Shown: one piece after another, positions 38,928 through 48,545 of the stretch | How the letters are laid out: each line of letters begins with the position of its first letter | Position numbering within the stretch: position 1 is the first letter of the stretch | NCBI GenBank assembly: GCA_020697135.1 | Contig: JAJFBM010000001.1 | Span: forward strand, 55,717-119,716 | Length of the DNA: 64,000 nt | Reading direction: 5' to 3' | Source of the DNA: Rickettsiaceae bacterium | GTDB taxonomy: Bacteria; Pseudomonadota; Alphaproteobacteria; Rickettsiales; Rickettsiaceae | Notes under the pieces: generated by a model | What the model was told of the DNA's origin: nothing | The model's database searches: none | The model's input: the letters and a program-made list of their open reading frames with translations, nothing else | Program-made: the position numbers and the translations under genes

Positions 38928-40241
38928 ATGGTTGACGAGTTATTCAATTTTCTTGAATTTGCTAATGATTTCTTCTGGAGCTATATAGGCTTTATAGTGA
39001 TTTGCTTAGCTGGTTTATATTTTACTTTTAAATCCAAAGGATTCCAGTTTAAGGTGCTTAGTAATTTTAAAAAAAATATTAAAGACCTAATAGAAGAAAA
39101 TAAAACTTCTGATAATGTGGGAGTGAGTCCGTTTAAACTTTATTTCGCATCAGTAGGCGGAATGGTTGGTATGGGCAATATTGTATCTATAAGCTCTGCT
39201 ATTATGATTGGTGGCCCTGGAAGTATTTTCTGGATTTGGGTTGCATCACTATGTGGAATGCTTTTAAAATATTCTGAAATATATCTTGGAATTAAATATA
39301 GAGTACGTAATGCGAATGGTGGTTATGATGGTGGACCAATGTTTTATTTATCACGAGCATTTAAGGGCAAAACAGTAGCTTATTTATTTGCTTTTATACT
39401 ATGTATTTATGGTGTTGAGATATATCAATTTGGTGTACTAACTCATTATTTAGAAGAAACTTTTCAAGTAGATAGAACAGCAGTAATAGCAATTCTTCTC
39501 GCTTTATCCTTTTATACTGTTATTGGAGGTATTAAAAGATTATCTGAGATTTGTTCTGTGATGATGCCCATTTTTATGGGGGGGTATGCAATAATTTGTT
39601 TAACAATTATATTTTCTCAATTTAGCAATCTACCTAAATATTTTTCTATGGTACTTGAAACTGCTTTTACTGGTCAAGCCCAAATTGGTGGGTTTGCTGG
39701 AAGCACAATGTTACTTACTGCTTATATGGGAATATCAAAAGCAGTATATTCAGGCGATATTGGTGTTGGTTATGATTCGGTAGTACAGAGTGAAACAAGA
39801 ATTGCTAATCCTAAAAAACAAGCACAAATAGCTATTTATGCACTTTTTACAGATACTTTCATTTGCAGCCTTACAACGCTTGTAATACTTGTATCTGGAG
39901 GTTGGTATGAGCTAAATAATCTTGACGGTGCAGCGATTATTCCAACGATTTTCTCTAATTATTTTAATTTTCCATATACTCAATATTTTATGGCGGTTTT
40001 ATTGTTTTTTGCAGGTTTCACCACAATAATTGCATTTTATACAGTGGGTTTAAAGTCAGCTAATTTCTTAAGCCCAAAATTTGGTAAATATATTTATATA
40101 ATCTACTCTTTCTTTGCATTTATTTATTTTGCCAATTCTTCTTATGCTCAAGCTGCGCTTATCATGAGCTTAGCTTGTGGATTATTGCTTATAATTAACG
40201 TTTTCGGTATGCTTAAATTGCGTAATCAAATAGAGTTCTAA
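38928..40241 (+). CDS. Sodium:alanine symporter family (AGCS) transporter
   Basis: A 437-residue membrane protein of the AGCS family, which imports small neutral amino acids such as alanine or glycine with sodium. Visible family blocks are [18 protein letters not shown] helix (here [14 protein letters not shown]), [24 protein letters not shown], and [16 protein letters not shown]. Ten or eleven helices are expected. It follows the APC permease terminator, and its stop is two bases before hisS, so the two may be cotranscribed. Two successive amino-acid importers suggest dependence on host amino acids. Confidence 0.92.
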   Translation: MVDELFNFLEFANDFFWSYIGFIVICLAGLYFTFKSKGFQFKVLSNFKKNIKDLIEENKTSDNVGVSPFKLYFASVGGMVGMGNIVSISSAIMIGGPGSIFWIWVASLCGMLLKYSEIYLGIKYRVRNANGGYDGGPMFYLSRAFKGKTVAYLFAFILCIYGVEIYQFGVLTHYLEETFQVDRTAVIAILLALSFYTVIGGIKRLSEICSVMMPIFMGGYAIICLTIIFSQFSNLPKYFSMVLETAFTGQAQIGGFAGSTMLLTAYMGISKAVYSGDIGVGYDSVVQSETRIANPKKQAQIAIYALFTDTFICSLTTLVILVSGGWYELNNLDGAAIIPTIFSNYFNFPYTQYFMAVLLFFAGFTTIIAFYTVGLKSANFLSPKFGKYIYIIYSFFAFIYFANSSYAQAALIMSLACGLLLIINVFGMLKLRNQIEF

Positions 40242-40242
40242 T

Positions 40243-41478
40243 ATGTCGAGATTTATACCAGTTAAAGGGACAAAAGATCTATTACCTAAAGATTTTAGTG
40301 CGCATGAACATATAGCCTCTATTGCTAAGAAAGTAGGTGCTGCCTATGGTTACATGCATATGAGCACCCCTATAATGGAGCATACTAATATCTATACACG
40401 TACGCTTGGTGAGTCTTCAGATGTTGTCAGTAAGGAGATGTATAGTTTTAGCGATAAAGGTGGAGATGAGATTACGCTTAGGCCTGAATTTACTGCTGGT
40501 ATTGTAAGAGCTTTTATCTCTAATGGTTTGCAGCATGATTTGCCTTTAAAGCTATTCTCATATGGACCTGTATTTAGGCATGATAGGCCACAAGCAGGAC
40601 GCCAGCGCCAATTTCACCAATTAAATTTTGAATATCTTGGTGCGCTGTCTCCTTATTCTGATGCGGAAACTATTAAGCTTGCAACAAGCTTTCTTAAGCA
40701 GCTAGGGCTGTTAGAGGATACACAGCTTGAGCTAAACTCTTTAGGATGTGCTGAATCTAGATTAAAATACAGGGAGTTGCTTGTTGCATATTTCCATGAT
40801 TTTAAAACTGAGCTTTCTGAAGATAGTTTTAAAAGGCTCCATACTAACCCATTACGAATCCTTGATTCTAAAGATGCTGGAGATCAGAACATAGTAGCAG
40901 GTGCGCCAAAAATCTCTGAATCTTATACAGATGAATCAAGGGAATATTTTGAAAAAGTAAAAGAATATTTGGATCTCCTCTCAGTTAAATTTGTAATTAA
41001 CGACAAATTAGTGCGAGGGCTAGATTATTATAACCATACAGCTTTTGAGTTTACAACAACTAAAATTGGGGCGCAGTCCACAGTTCTTGCTGGTGGGCGT
41101 TATGATGGTCTCATTAAAATTATGGGGGGGGGTGATACGCCTTCTATAGGTTTTGCTGCAGGTATTGAGCGTCTTGCATTAATGAAAGACTTTTCGCAAA
41201 AGCTACTAAGACCTATATATATATTACCAATCGGTGATGATACAATAGAACAAACTATTAAATTGGCTGAAACTTTAAGAGCTGAGAATTTGCCTTGTAT
41301 GGTAGAGCTTAATGGCAAAATTGCTAAACGCTTGCAGAGGGCAAATAATAAAAACGCGTATATTGCAGTATTTGTTGGTAGTGAAGAGCTCAAATCTTCG
41401 CAAGTTAAGGTTAAAAACCTTGATAGCGGGAATGAAGAAATGGTTGGGCTTGATAATTTGATTGACTACTTAAAGTAA
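40243..41478 (+). CDS. hisS: Histidyl-tRNA synthetase
   Basis: Class II synthetase charging tRNA-His. The 411 residues include motif 1 region ([22 protein letters not shown] nearby), motif 2 [15 protein letters not shown] with the conserved arginine, the histidine-binding loop [13 protein letters not shown], and motif 3 [12 protein letters not shown]. The C-terminal anticodon-binding domain is complete. It starts one base after the AGCS transporter stop. Confidence 0.97.
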   Translation: MSRFIPVKGTKDLLPKDFSAHEHIASIAKKVGAAYGYMHMSTPIMEHTNIYTRTLGESSDVVSKEMYSFSDKGGDEITLRPEFTAGIVRAFISNGLQHDLPLKLFSYGPVFRHDRPQAGRQRQFHQLNFEYLGALSPYSDAETIKLATSFLKQLGLLEDTQLELNSLGCAESRLKYRELLVAYFHDFKTELSEDSFKRLHTNPLRILDSKDAGDQNIVAGAPKISESYTDESREYFEKVKEYLDLLSVKFVINDKLVRGLDYYNHTAFEFTTTKIGAQSTVLAGGRYDGLIKIMGGGDTPSIGFAAGIERLALMKDFSQKLLRPIYILPIGDDTIEQTIKLAETLRAENLPCMVELNGKIAKRLQRANNKNAYIAVFVGSEELKSSQVKVKNLDSGNEEMVGLDNLIDYLK

Positions 41479-41788
41479 TTTAATAGTTGTTAACGAGATG
41501 CTTTATAGAATGGCAATAATAAATTACATTACTATATAAGGCGTGTATTATTACTAGCAATAACAAAGCTGCCATGTCATCAAGAAAAATTTTAAATGCG
41601 TGATGCAATTCTATGAAATTAATCCAAATAAAAAAGAATAAGGGGATTAGAGAAAAGTACCTTTAAATAATACTCATAACTTTCACGTTTATGTACAAAA
41701 AGTTTATTATAAATTTTTCTATTTTCCTTAACCTACATTTCTCTGTTATAATTCCCTTTAGAGGGTCCTTTAATAGCACGAGGAAATT
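41479..41788 (+). other. 310-bp intergenic region between hisS and DUF4385 gene
   Basis: No ORF of note on either strand. A TATAAT-like box near 41747 with a poor -35 could start transcription of the DUF4385 gene. No terminator hairpin is evident after hisS. Confidence 0.4.
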
Positions 41789-42241
41789 ATGTTTAATAAA
41801 GACACTTATATTTGGTCAAAAGATATAGACTATCGGAAAGAACCGCAGAAATATCGTGTTGGCAAAGGTGAGCAAGGTGTATTACTCTGTGAGCCATATA
41901 AAAGCGAGATTTTACCTTATTGGAAGTTTAAAACCCCAGAAATTGCTCATGAGAGTAGTGATAAAATTTATGCCTTATTCCTTGAATATCTAAAGAGTAA
42001 CGACTTCATAGGCGCTGATATGGCACGTAAATTTCTACAAATGGGTTTTACGCGGGCCCGTCGTTATTATAACTACAAAGGTGGCAAAAAATATGATGAA
42101 GATCATAATCAGCTTGAGCGCGGTACAGGGGACGCTAAAAAATATGAGAGCTCTAATATATTTTATCTCAAATGGCGTGAGGCGGAAGAAAACTCTAAAT
42201 ACAAACAAATGAAACAAGAGTGGCTTGAGAAATATGGTTGA
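41789..42241 (+). CDS. DUF4385 domain protein
   Basis: A 150-residue protein made up almost entirely of the DUF4385 domain. The diagnostic stretch YRVGKGEQGVLLCEPYKSEILPYW is followed by DMARKFLQMGFTRARRYYNYKGGKKY. Function is unknown. The conserved basic and aromatic residues suggest nucleic-acid binding, but this is a guess. The ATG follows AGGAAA. It is a single gene, convergent with the small gene at 42285. Confidence 0.85.
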   Translation: MFNKDTYIWSKDIDYRKEPQKYRVGKGEQGVLLCEPYKSEILPYWKFKTPEIAHESSDKIYALFLEYLKSNDFIGADMARKFLQMGFTRARRYYNYKGGKKYDEDHNQLERGTGDAKKYESSNIFYLKWREAEENSKYKQMKQEWLEKYG

Positions 42242-42284
42242 TTTTCAAAAAAACATATAACCACTTTTTCTAACTTTTTCTCTA

Positions 42285-42533
42285 TTATATATTTTCTTCA
42301 TGATCACCTAGAACGCTCAAAACTTCTATTTCTAAAAAAAATGAATTTTCTTCATCTCCTAAATTATCAAATGAACTCTTGATAGGATTTTCATAAGGAC
42401 TCTTTAAAATGAGATCAGATTTAGCTTTATGATGTTTGCTATGGGCGGAATTTGCTGCAAGTTGTCTAAAAGTTTTCCAAGAGTTTAAATCTAAAGATAA
42501 TAATAGTTGTCTTGCTAAATCTTTTGCTCTCAT
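42285..42533 (-). CDS. Hypothetical small protein
   Basis: An 82-residue protein starting at ATG 42533, four bases after a perfect AGGAGG, which argues that the gene is real. It begins MRAKDLARQLLLSLDLNSW, an amphipathic helix, then has a His/Lys-rich stretch (SAHSKHHKAKSD) and an acidic C-terminus. No family is recognised, and there is no signal peptide. It is divergent from the ankyrin gene and separated from it by a long non-coding gap. Confidence 0.55.
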   Translation of the reverse strand: MRAKDLARQLLLSLDLNSWKTFRQLAANSAHSKHHKAKSDLILKSPYENPIKSSFDNLGDEENSFFLEIEVLSVLGDHEENI

Positions 42534-42548
42534 ATTTCCTCCTAACAA

Positions 42549-42927
42549 TTTAAAAAGCTAAAGGCTCTATACTAAACCCCTTAAGGGTACCTTTGCAAGC
42601 AAAAAATATAAATAAAATATTTTTAAAAATTAACTTTATATATTTTCTTTAGAGCTTATTTTTATTTATCATTATTAGAGCAGAGTATTATTTGTTCTAG
42701 TTTCATAAACATTATCCTACCTTTTGCCCCCTAAACATTAATGCAATAATATAAGCTCCAAATATCATATAAGGAGTCCCTATGGTATTTCGTAAATATC
42801 AATATTCATATGAAGGATTACTTCCACTGCCTTTCTAATCAAGTATAAAATACCAATGGTAAACATATATTAACTTGACTTTTGTTAATTTGACGTTAAA
42901 GTATATTAAATTTTTTATAGGTTAGTT
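42549..42927 (+). other. 379-bp intergenic region upstream of the ankyrin gene
   Basis: A+T-rich DNA without a credible gene. An 18-codon ORF at about 42782 has an AAGGAG site but is too short to support. TTGACT and TTGACG boxes occur within 60 bases of the ankyrin start, with no well-spaced -10. A divergent promoter pair for the two flanking genes is likely here. Confidence 0.4.
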
Positions 42928-45900
42928 ATGATAAATATTCAAAAAGGTCTCGTAAAATTACATATTGATAAACCACAAGATTCTTTTAATAAAGATTTTG
43001 ATATTCTTCAAGAGCTATTAGAATATTGTAAAAATGAGGATTGGGTAAATTTTGAAACAAAAATCAAGTCTAACCCGCAGATATTTACTCTTTCAGTCGA
43101 GGCCAGAGCTTCCGGTTATAAGCTGCTCGAATCTATAGAAAAGTGCAATATAGTACATATCATATCATTCTTAGGTTACACAAAGGCACTAGAGATAATG
43201 CTAAAACAATATCCAATGCATGTAATGGAAACATCTTCCTATAATGACCTAAATGCACTTGTAATCTCTATAAGAACCTTAAATTTAGATCAAGTTAAAC
43301 TTCTGGTAGAGGGTGGCGCTAAACTTCAATCTAATAATTTAAATTTTGCAGTTAAGTGTAGTAGCTATAATATAGTCGAATATCTTCTTAATAAAAATAT
43401 AGCATATGATCTTAATGAGAATGATGCTAGAACCGCATTACATCATGCAGCATATAGAGGAAATGCAGGAATAGTAGAATTATTGCTGAAACACGGAATG
43501 AATATAAATGCACAAGACTCAAATGGTCAAACCCCATTACACTTATTGTGTACTCATACTCCTCGAGAAGAACATTCTAGCCCAATATATTTCAATCAAG
43601 CTCATACACCGCATATCAAATCTTTACATGAAACAATCGATATGCTACTCAAAAATGGTGCCGATATTAATAAGTATGATAAGTTTGGTCAAACTCCGCT
43701 ACATTTAGCGGTTAAAGGAAAATTTCACCAACTTGTTGAATATCTACTCAATAAGGAAGAAATAAAAATAGACGCCACCGATAAAGAAAAAAAAACACCC
43801 TTACATTTTGCCGCTGATTATGGTGATGATAAAATGGTTAAGCTATTAGTTGAGCATAGTGCTGACGTTAATGCAATTGATTTTAAATCTTTCACTCCTT
43901 TAACATATGCAGTAAGAAAAGGATCATTGTTTTTAGTTAAATTCTTTATAGAGAAAGGCGCAAGAGTTGATATTAAGGATAAAAATGGCGCACCTATTAT
44001 AGCTTATGCTGCAGGTCTTAGTAAAGCTCCTGCTAATATTTCTTTGGAAAGTAAAAATATTACTGAAGAAACTTATTTACCAATATTGAAAGAGTTACTT
44101 AAGCAGTTTAAATCCACACAAGATGATGAGGGAATAGCGCTAACTATTGCTCAACAGGCAAATTTTAATATGGCTGCAGAAATAATTAGTATATATAGCG
44201 CTTTTATTCAATCTATAGAAGCGCCTCAAAAGAAAAATGCTTTTATAAAGCCTATAGGTTCTGAGAAAGGCTTACAATTTTTTAGTGATTTAGCTTTGAT
44301 TCACTTCACTAAATATCAAAAATACACTAAAGCTGGCATCCAAAGTTATATTAAATATCTACAAGCTCACAAAAACAGCATAGTAATACAACAGCTTGAA
44401 GGATTATTTAATAATAAAATCAATTTGTTAAACGTTCTCTTCTTAAGGGTTCGCGAACAAAATAAATTTAAAGCCTTATGTGATGAAGTATCTGAATATA
44501 ACCTAGATGAAATTAATGAACTTATAAAAGCTGGAGTTAGCGTAAATGATACAAATGAGGAAGGGAAGACTCCTTTGCATTATGCGATTATTAATAGTAA
44601 CGCTAAAGCGATTCAGCTAGTGCAATTTTTGTTAGAAAACGATGCTAATTTAAATATACAAGATAAGGATGGTAGAACTCCTTTGCATTACGCAATATTA
44701 AAAGGGCGCCCGGAAATAGCAAATTTACTCTTAGAAAAAGAGCTTGATTTAGATATACAAGATAAAGATGGTAGAACTCCTTTGCATTACGCAATATTAG
44801 AAGGGCAAACTGACTTAAGTAAAATTTTGATTGAGAAAGGAGCAGGTCTTACAATCAAAGATCTAAAGCAAAATACACCTTTAGACCTAGCCCCAAAAAG
44901 TGGTAACCCATATATTATTAAGAGTTTAAAAAAATTTATAAAAGCATATGCAAAAAAATTATTGAATAAAGACAACTCAAGCCAAACTAAATCTGGACTA
45001 GATGAAGTTTTAAGTCAGAATGAACAAGAAGCTTTGATTAAGAAATATGGAGAAGAATTTGTAGAAAAGTTTCTAAGGCGTAAAGTAGCTGAATTTATAG
45101 AACTAAAAGATACTATCGAATTTGATAAAATTTTAGAGTCCTCTAAAGAATTTTTACAAAAGCTTCTGGAAACTCCTTTATTAATTAATTGGCTTAAATT
45201 AAACCCTTCTATCTTAAAAGACTTAGAAGATAATATCGATATACTAATTCAGGAAATAAATCTCTTAAAACAAAATACTTCTAACCCTAGAATTGAAGAT
45301 TATCTCTTTATTAAACAAGTTGAAGATGGAATTTTAACAGAGGATGGACTAATAGAAGTAGATAACCATACTTTAAAATATGTATTAAAAATAGCTTTAA
45401 ATAAAGGACATAATACTTGTTTCTTATTAATCCTTAAAAGTTATAAAGATCAAATTACTAATTTTGCACATGAGATATTTGAAGCAGCAATTAGTTTAGA
45501 AAGAGTCAATATACTTCAAGATCTGTGCGCAACTATTGATATTACTAATGACTCTGCAGCGGTTTATGGGCTACTCGAAAGATCTTTACAAAAAAAGGAT
45601 AAATCCATTTTTAAATTATTAGCCGTAGATATTGGTGGGCAACTATTAGCAGAGCATATTGCAGCATTGACTTTATATGCTTATACTCATGTAGAGGAAA
45701 ATAATAATAACAATAACTCTTATAATAGAGCTTTTGCTAAAGAAATATTTGAATTATTACTTAATGCTCATGAAAAAGATAATTTAGGCAATATCTTATG
45801 GTCTTTAGAAAGAAAAGCTGAAGGCGCAAAAAGTTTCATGAAGTATTTCTTAAAAGAATATAAGGAACAATATGATGTGCTAGCTGAAGCGCCACTTAAA

Positions 45901-47313
45901 CAGAAAAGCACCCCCCTTACTTTCAAGCAGAAAATCTCAGAAAAAGCAAAGCAAAACAACGGTGCCAAGCCTCCTTCTGATGATGAAAAGAAACCTGGTT
46001 TTAATAATCCGCCTGCGCCTGATAAAGGAAGTTCAGAGGGAGAAAATGACAAACCTGCTCCTAACGTTCCTTTTATTGATGATAAGTTTTTGCCAAGGAA
46101 ACAAGCAAAATCAGCAACACAAGCACAGCTTAAAGCATTGGATAGTTTTACTACTCCTGCGAAAATCGTTCCTGAGTTCGATAAAACGACTTCTCCACCG
46201 CAAAAAGAAACTTACTTTAAAATTTCCGAAGAGTATCAACGCTCTATTAATATAGCAAAACAGCTAGCTATTAATTTGGACACCTTATATAAGGAAGCAT
46301 TGCCGTTGAAAGGAACTGAAAATATAACTAAGTACGCTGCAGCTATAAGATATAATCTACTAAGGCTTAATGAGTCTCTATGTCATTTCAAGGATTTACC
46401 AGATGCTACAGATTATAATACGCTTATTAGTACTAAAATATTAGATATTAAAATAGCATGCCAGATCAGAGATAGCGTTAGACATAATTTATCATTGCTT
46501 GAAAATAGAAATAAGCTTTTTAATTTATGTAAAGCATTAATAGCGCAAGACATAGTTGGTAAATTAAGTAGTTTAGAGGATAATGTTAATATTGAACAAA
46601 AACCTATTATTTTATTACAAAATGCCTATGGTTTTTATATTGAAAAGCATGCTTATAGCGATTCTGAAATTGTAAGTTATATTAAGAAGGAGCTTAATAA
46701 TATAAAAAGCTTTTATGCTCCATTTAATAAATCAAGCGGTATTGCTAATGAGTTAAGGGACCTAAAAGAAAATGGTAGAGTAGAAATCGATGCTATGAAG
46801 ATGAGTATATGCGCAATTGGAATCTATCAGAAAGCACTATCGGAAGAACATCCTCTAAAGAAAGTAAAGTCGCTAGATAAATTCAGAATTCTTGGCAATA
46901 AAATTGCTCATCAGTTACAGGAAGAAGATCGGAACAAAGACAAGGATACAATACCAATAATAAAGCATCCAGCTCAATTAAATATACAATCAATATTTAT
47001 GAAAGCTATTCAAGAATACAAATTAGAGGCGATGAATAAAGAGAAGCTTCCTAAATTAGATTCTAAGGATATGTTTCCTGAAATTGAGATTTCATTGCTA
47101 CGGAATATTGCCATAGATGCTGAATTACTTTTAAAAACTGTTGAGAGAATCTGCAGTATAAAACAGACTAGTTCATCGCAGATTTTGGAACTTAATATAC
47201 CTGCAATGGAAGTTACTGAGGCGACTCAAGCTACCATTATGGATGAGGCCTTAAAATCAGAAGAAATGGATGCAAAACTTCCTGGACAGGATTCAGGACT
47301 TTATGATAGCTAA
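42928..47313 (+). CDS. Large ankyrin-repeat protein with C-terminal helical region
   Basis: A 1461-residue protein, probably a host-interaction effector. Ankyrin repeats occupy about 70-360 (NENDARTALHHAAYRGNAGI, NGQTPLHLLC and others) and a second block about 515-665 containing two nearly identical repeats. The middle (about 680-980) is helical. A Pro/Lys-rich linker follows at about 990-1060. The C-terminal 400 residues are helical and contain IRDSVRHNLSLL near 1180 and KFRILGNKIAHQ near 1315, both reminiscent of HEPN R-x4-H motifs. There is no signal peptide; export would need a type IV or other system. The ankyrin call is certain and the role inferred. Confidence 0.93.
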   Translation: MINIQKGLVKLHIDKPQDSFNKDFDILQELLEYCKNEDWVNFETKIKSNPQIFTLSVEARASGYKLLESIEKCNIVHIISFLGYTKALEIMLKQYPMHVMETSSYNDLNALVISIRTLNLDQVKLLVEGGAKLQSNNLNFAVKCSSYNIVEYLLNKNIAYDLNENDARTALHHAAYRGNAGIVELLLKHGMNINAQDSNGQTPLHLLCTHTPREEHSSPIYFNQAHTPHIKSLHETIDMLLKNGADINKYDKFGQTPLHLAVKGKFHQLVEYLLNKEEIKIDATDKEKKTPLHFAADYGDDKMVKLLVEHSADVNAIDFKSFTPLTYAVRKGSLFLVKFFIEKGARVDIKDKNGAPIIAYAAGLSKAPANISLESKNITEETYLPILKELLKQFKSTQDDEGIALTIAQQANFNMAAEIISIYSAFIQSIEAPQKKNAFIKPIGSEKGLQFFSDLALIHFTKYQKYTKAGIQSYIKYLQAHKNSIVIQQLEGLFNNKINLLNVLFLRVREQNKFKALCDEVSEYNLDEINELIKAGVSVNDTNEEGKTPLHYAIINSNAKAIQLVQFLLENDANLNIQDKDGRTPLHYAILKGRPEIANLLLEKELDLDIQDKDGRTPLHYAILEGQTDLSKILIEKGAGLTIKDLKQNTPLDLAPKSGNPYIIKSLKKFIKAYAKKLLNKDNSSQTKSGLDEVLSQNEQEALIKKYGEEFVEKFLRRKVAEFIELKDTIEFDKILESSKEFLQKLLETPLLINWLKLNPSILKDLEDNIDILIQEINLLKQNTSNPRIEDYLFIKQVEDGILTEDGLIEVDNHTLKYVLKIALNKGHNTCFLLILKSYKDQITNFAHEIFEAAISLERVNILQDLCATIDITNDSAAVYGLLERSLQKKDKSIFKLLAVDIGGQLLAEHIAALTLYAYTHVEENNNNNNSYNRAFAKEIFELLLNAHEKDNLGNILWSLERKAEGAKSFMKYFLKEYKEQYDVLAEAPLKQKSTPLTFKQKISEKAKQNNGAKPPSDDEKKPGFNNPPAPDKGSSEGENDKPAPNVPFIDDKFLPRKQAKSATQAQLKALDSFTTPAKIVPEFDKTTSPPQKETYFKISEEYQRSINIAKQLAINLDTLYKEALPLKGTENITKYAAAIRYNLLRLNESLCHFKDLPDATDYNTLISTKILDIKIACQIRDSVRHNLSLLENRNKLFNLCKALIAQDIVGKLSSLEDNVNIEQKPIILLQNAYGFYIEKHAYSDSEIVSYIKKELNNIKSFYAPFNKSSGIANELRDLKENGRVEIDAMKMSICAIGIYQKALSEEHPLKKVKSLDKFRILGNKIAHQLQEEDRNKDKDTIPIIKHPAQLNIQSIFMKAIQEYKLEAMNKEKLPKLDSKDMFPEIEISLLRNIAIDAELLLKTVERICSIKQTSSSQILELNIPAMEVTEATQATIMDEALKSEEMDAKLPGQDSGLYDS
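44650..44806 (+). repeat. Near-identical tandem ankyrin repeat units inside the large ankyrin gene
   Basis: The 58 bases at 44650-44707 recur at 44749-44806 with three differences, a period of 99 bases or 33 codons, one ankyrin unit. The other repeats are far more diverged, so this copy is recent. Confidence 0.9.
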
Positions 47314-47361
47314 GTTTAAGGGCTGCGCATAGAATTTTAGGAATTGTACAAACTGTTTAAC

Positions 47362-47430
47362 GTATAAATTACTTGTTGGTGAGCTAATGTATGTTGATCT
47401 CAACGCATCTAACCAAAAAGTAATTTATAC
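47362..47430. repeat. Palindromic stem-loop between convergent genes
   Basis: Arms of 19 bases (47362-47380 and 47412-47430; GTATAAATTACTTGTTGGT against its inverse, two mismatches). Pairing continues partly into the 31-base interior. It is not followed by a T-run. It lies midway between the ankyrin gene and the convergent glycosyltransferase gene and could stop or stabilise both mRNAs, or be a small palindromic element. Confidence 0.6.
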
Positions 47431-47475
47431 AATTAAAGACCAGCTTAAGTTTAAGTATTACCTTTGGATTTATTC

Positions 47476-48453
47476 TTAGTCTTTATAATCAGAATATTTA
47501 ATAACTTGAGCTGGATTCATAAACATTCTTCCACCATTTTTCTCTCTTAAGCATTGATGGAATAATACATGTTCACAATCATCATCAATTGAATCATAGC
47601 GGCAGGATTTTATAAATTTACGCTTGTAAAATGCAAGACCTCCAAAACATGAATCAACAGGGATTAAATCTGAATTTACAGGGTAAGCTTTTTTGGCTTT
47701 GTATATTATTTCTGTCCAGTATTTTTTGGGATTATCTGATGGCTTCATTGGAAATTCTTCATTACGGAAAGCAAATACATCATACATTTGGCCTTTTTTA
47801 TTAAATATACCATTTGAACAAACTGCATCCCATTGGTCAAATTTACTAAAACTATGCTCAATACCTCGTATATCAAACCCATAAGACATATCCATATCAA
47901 TTACAGCTAAAATATCGAAGTCATTATACTCTATATCTGAGTCTATTATCTCGAGATAATTATTTCTTATATCTGCAAGGAATTTTATATTAGGCCGCTT
48001 TGTATTTTTAAAATCCTTGGACTGGATATTGACCTTTTGGTTCTGCCGCTGCCAATTTTGAAGAATTGCCTTTGTTCCATCTTTTGAATCATTTTCAAAT
48101 ATCACAATACGATAGTCCAAAAAGTTCTGACCAATATGCTCTATATGTTTCATTAAGACACTTAAATCTTCAGCATTATCACGCGCAATACCACATATCA
48201 CCACTTTATGTTGAGCCATAACATCCTTACCATGGGCTAAGGCTGATTTGTTTAGGGTATCAAGCAACTTCAATTGTTCTAGGGGAATATTTTCTGGAGA
48301 AGGTAAATAGACAAGGTTGTTTCTCTTTATAGATTTAAGTTCCCTAGAAATAAATAAGAGTTTTTGTTGTTTAAAATAGATAACAGTAAGAGAGGCTATA
48401 AGTAGAGTCGTTAAAAGAACAATAACAGATTTAATATATAATTTATTTTTCAT
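47476..48453 (-). CDS. Membrane-anchored glycosyltransferase-like protein, copy 2
   Basis: A 325-residue type II membrane protein: helix at about 8-26, then a GT-A-like domain. Motifs include IFENDSKDGTKAIL at about 118-131, VIDMDMSYG with a DxD at about 185-192, and NSDLIPVDSCFGGLAFYKR near 260-278. The arrangement resembles cryptococcal-type mannosyltransferase (GT69-like) proteins, but I do not assign a sugar. It is clearly paralogous to the next upstream gene, with roughly 60% identity by eye. The active site would face the periplasm. Confidence 0.7.
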   Translation of the reverse strand: MKNKLYIKSVIVLLTTLLIASLTVIYFKQQKLLFISRELKSIKRNNLVYLPSPENIPLEQLKLLDTLNKSALAHGKDVMAQHKVVICGIARDNAEDLSVLMKHIEHIGQNFLDYRIVIFENDSKDGTKAILQNWQRQNQKVNIQSKDFKNTKRPNIKFLADIRNNYLEIIDSDIEYNDFDILAVIDMDMSYGFDIRGIEHSFSKFDQWDAVCSNGIFNKKGQMYDVFAFRNEEFPMKPSDNPKKYWTEIIYKAKKAYPVNSDLIPVDSCFGGLAFYKRKFIKSCRYDSIDDDCEHVLFHQCLREKNGGRMFMNPAQVIKYSDYKD

Positions 48454-48545
48454 ATAATTTAAAATATTCTTTTATATATTATATGACTTTAATTCCTGTT
48501 ATGTAAGGAAAATTTAATATAATAATTAAATACTTGTAATCATTC

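Noticed and set aside
42782..42838. 18-codon ORF with an AAGGAG site upstream of the ankyrin gene
   Set aside because: Too short, no hydrophobic or conserved feature; probably chance in A+T-rich DNA.
12915..47313. Similar C-terminal ends (ESGL, KESGL and DSGLYDS) in the two beta-rich proteins and the ankyrin protein
   Set aside because: Four-residue similarity is too short to call a secretion signal.
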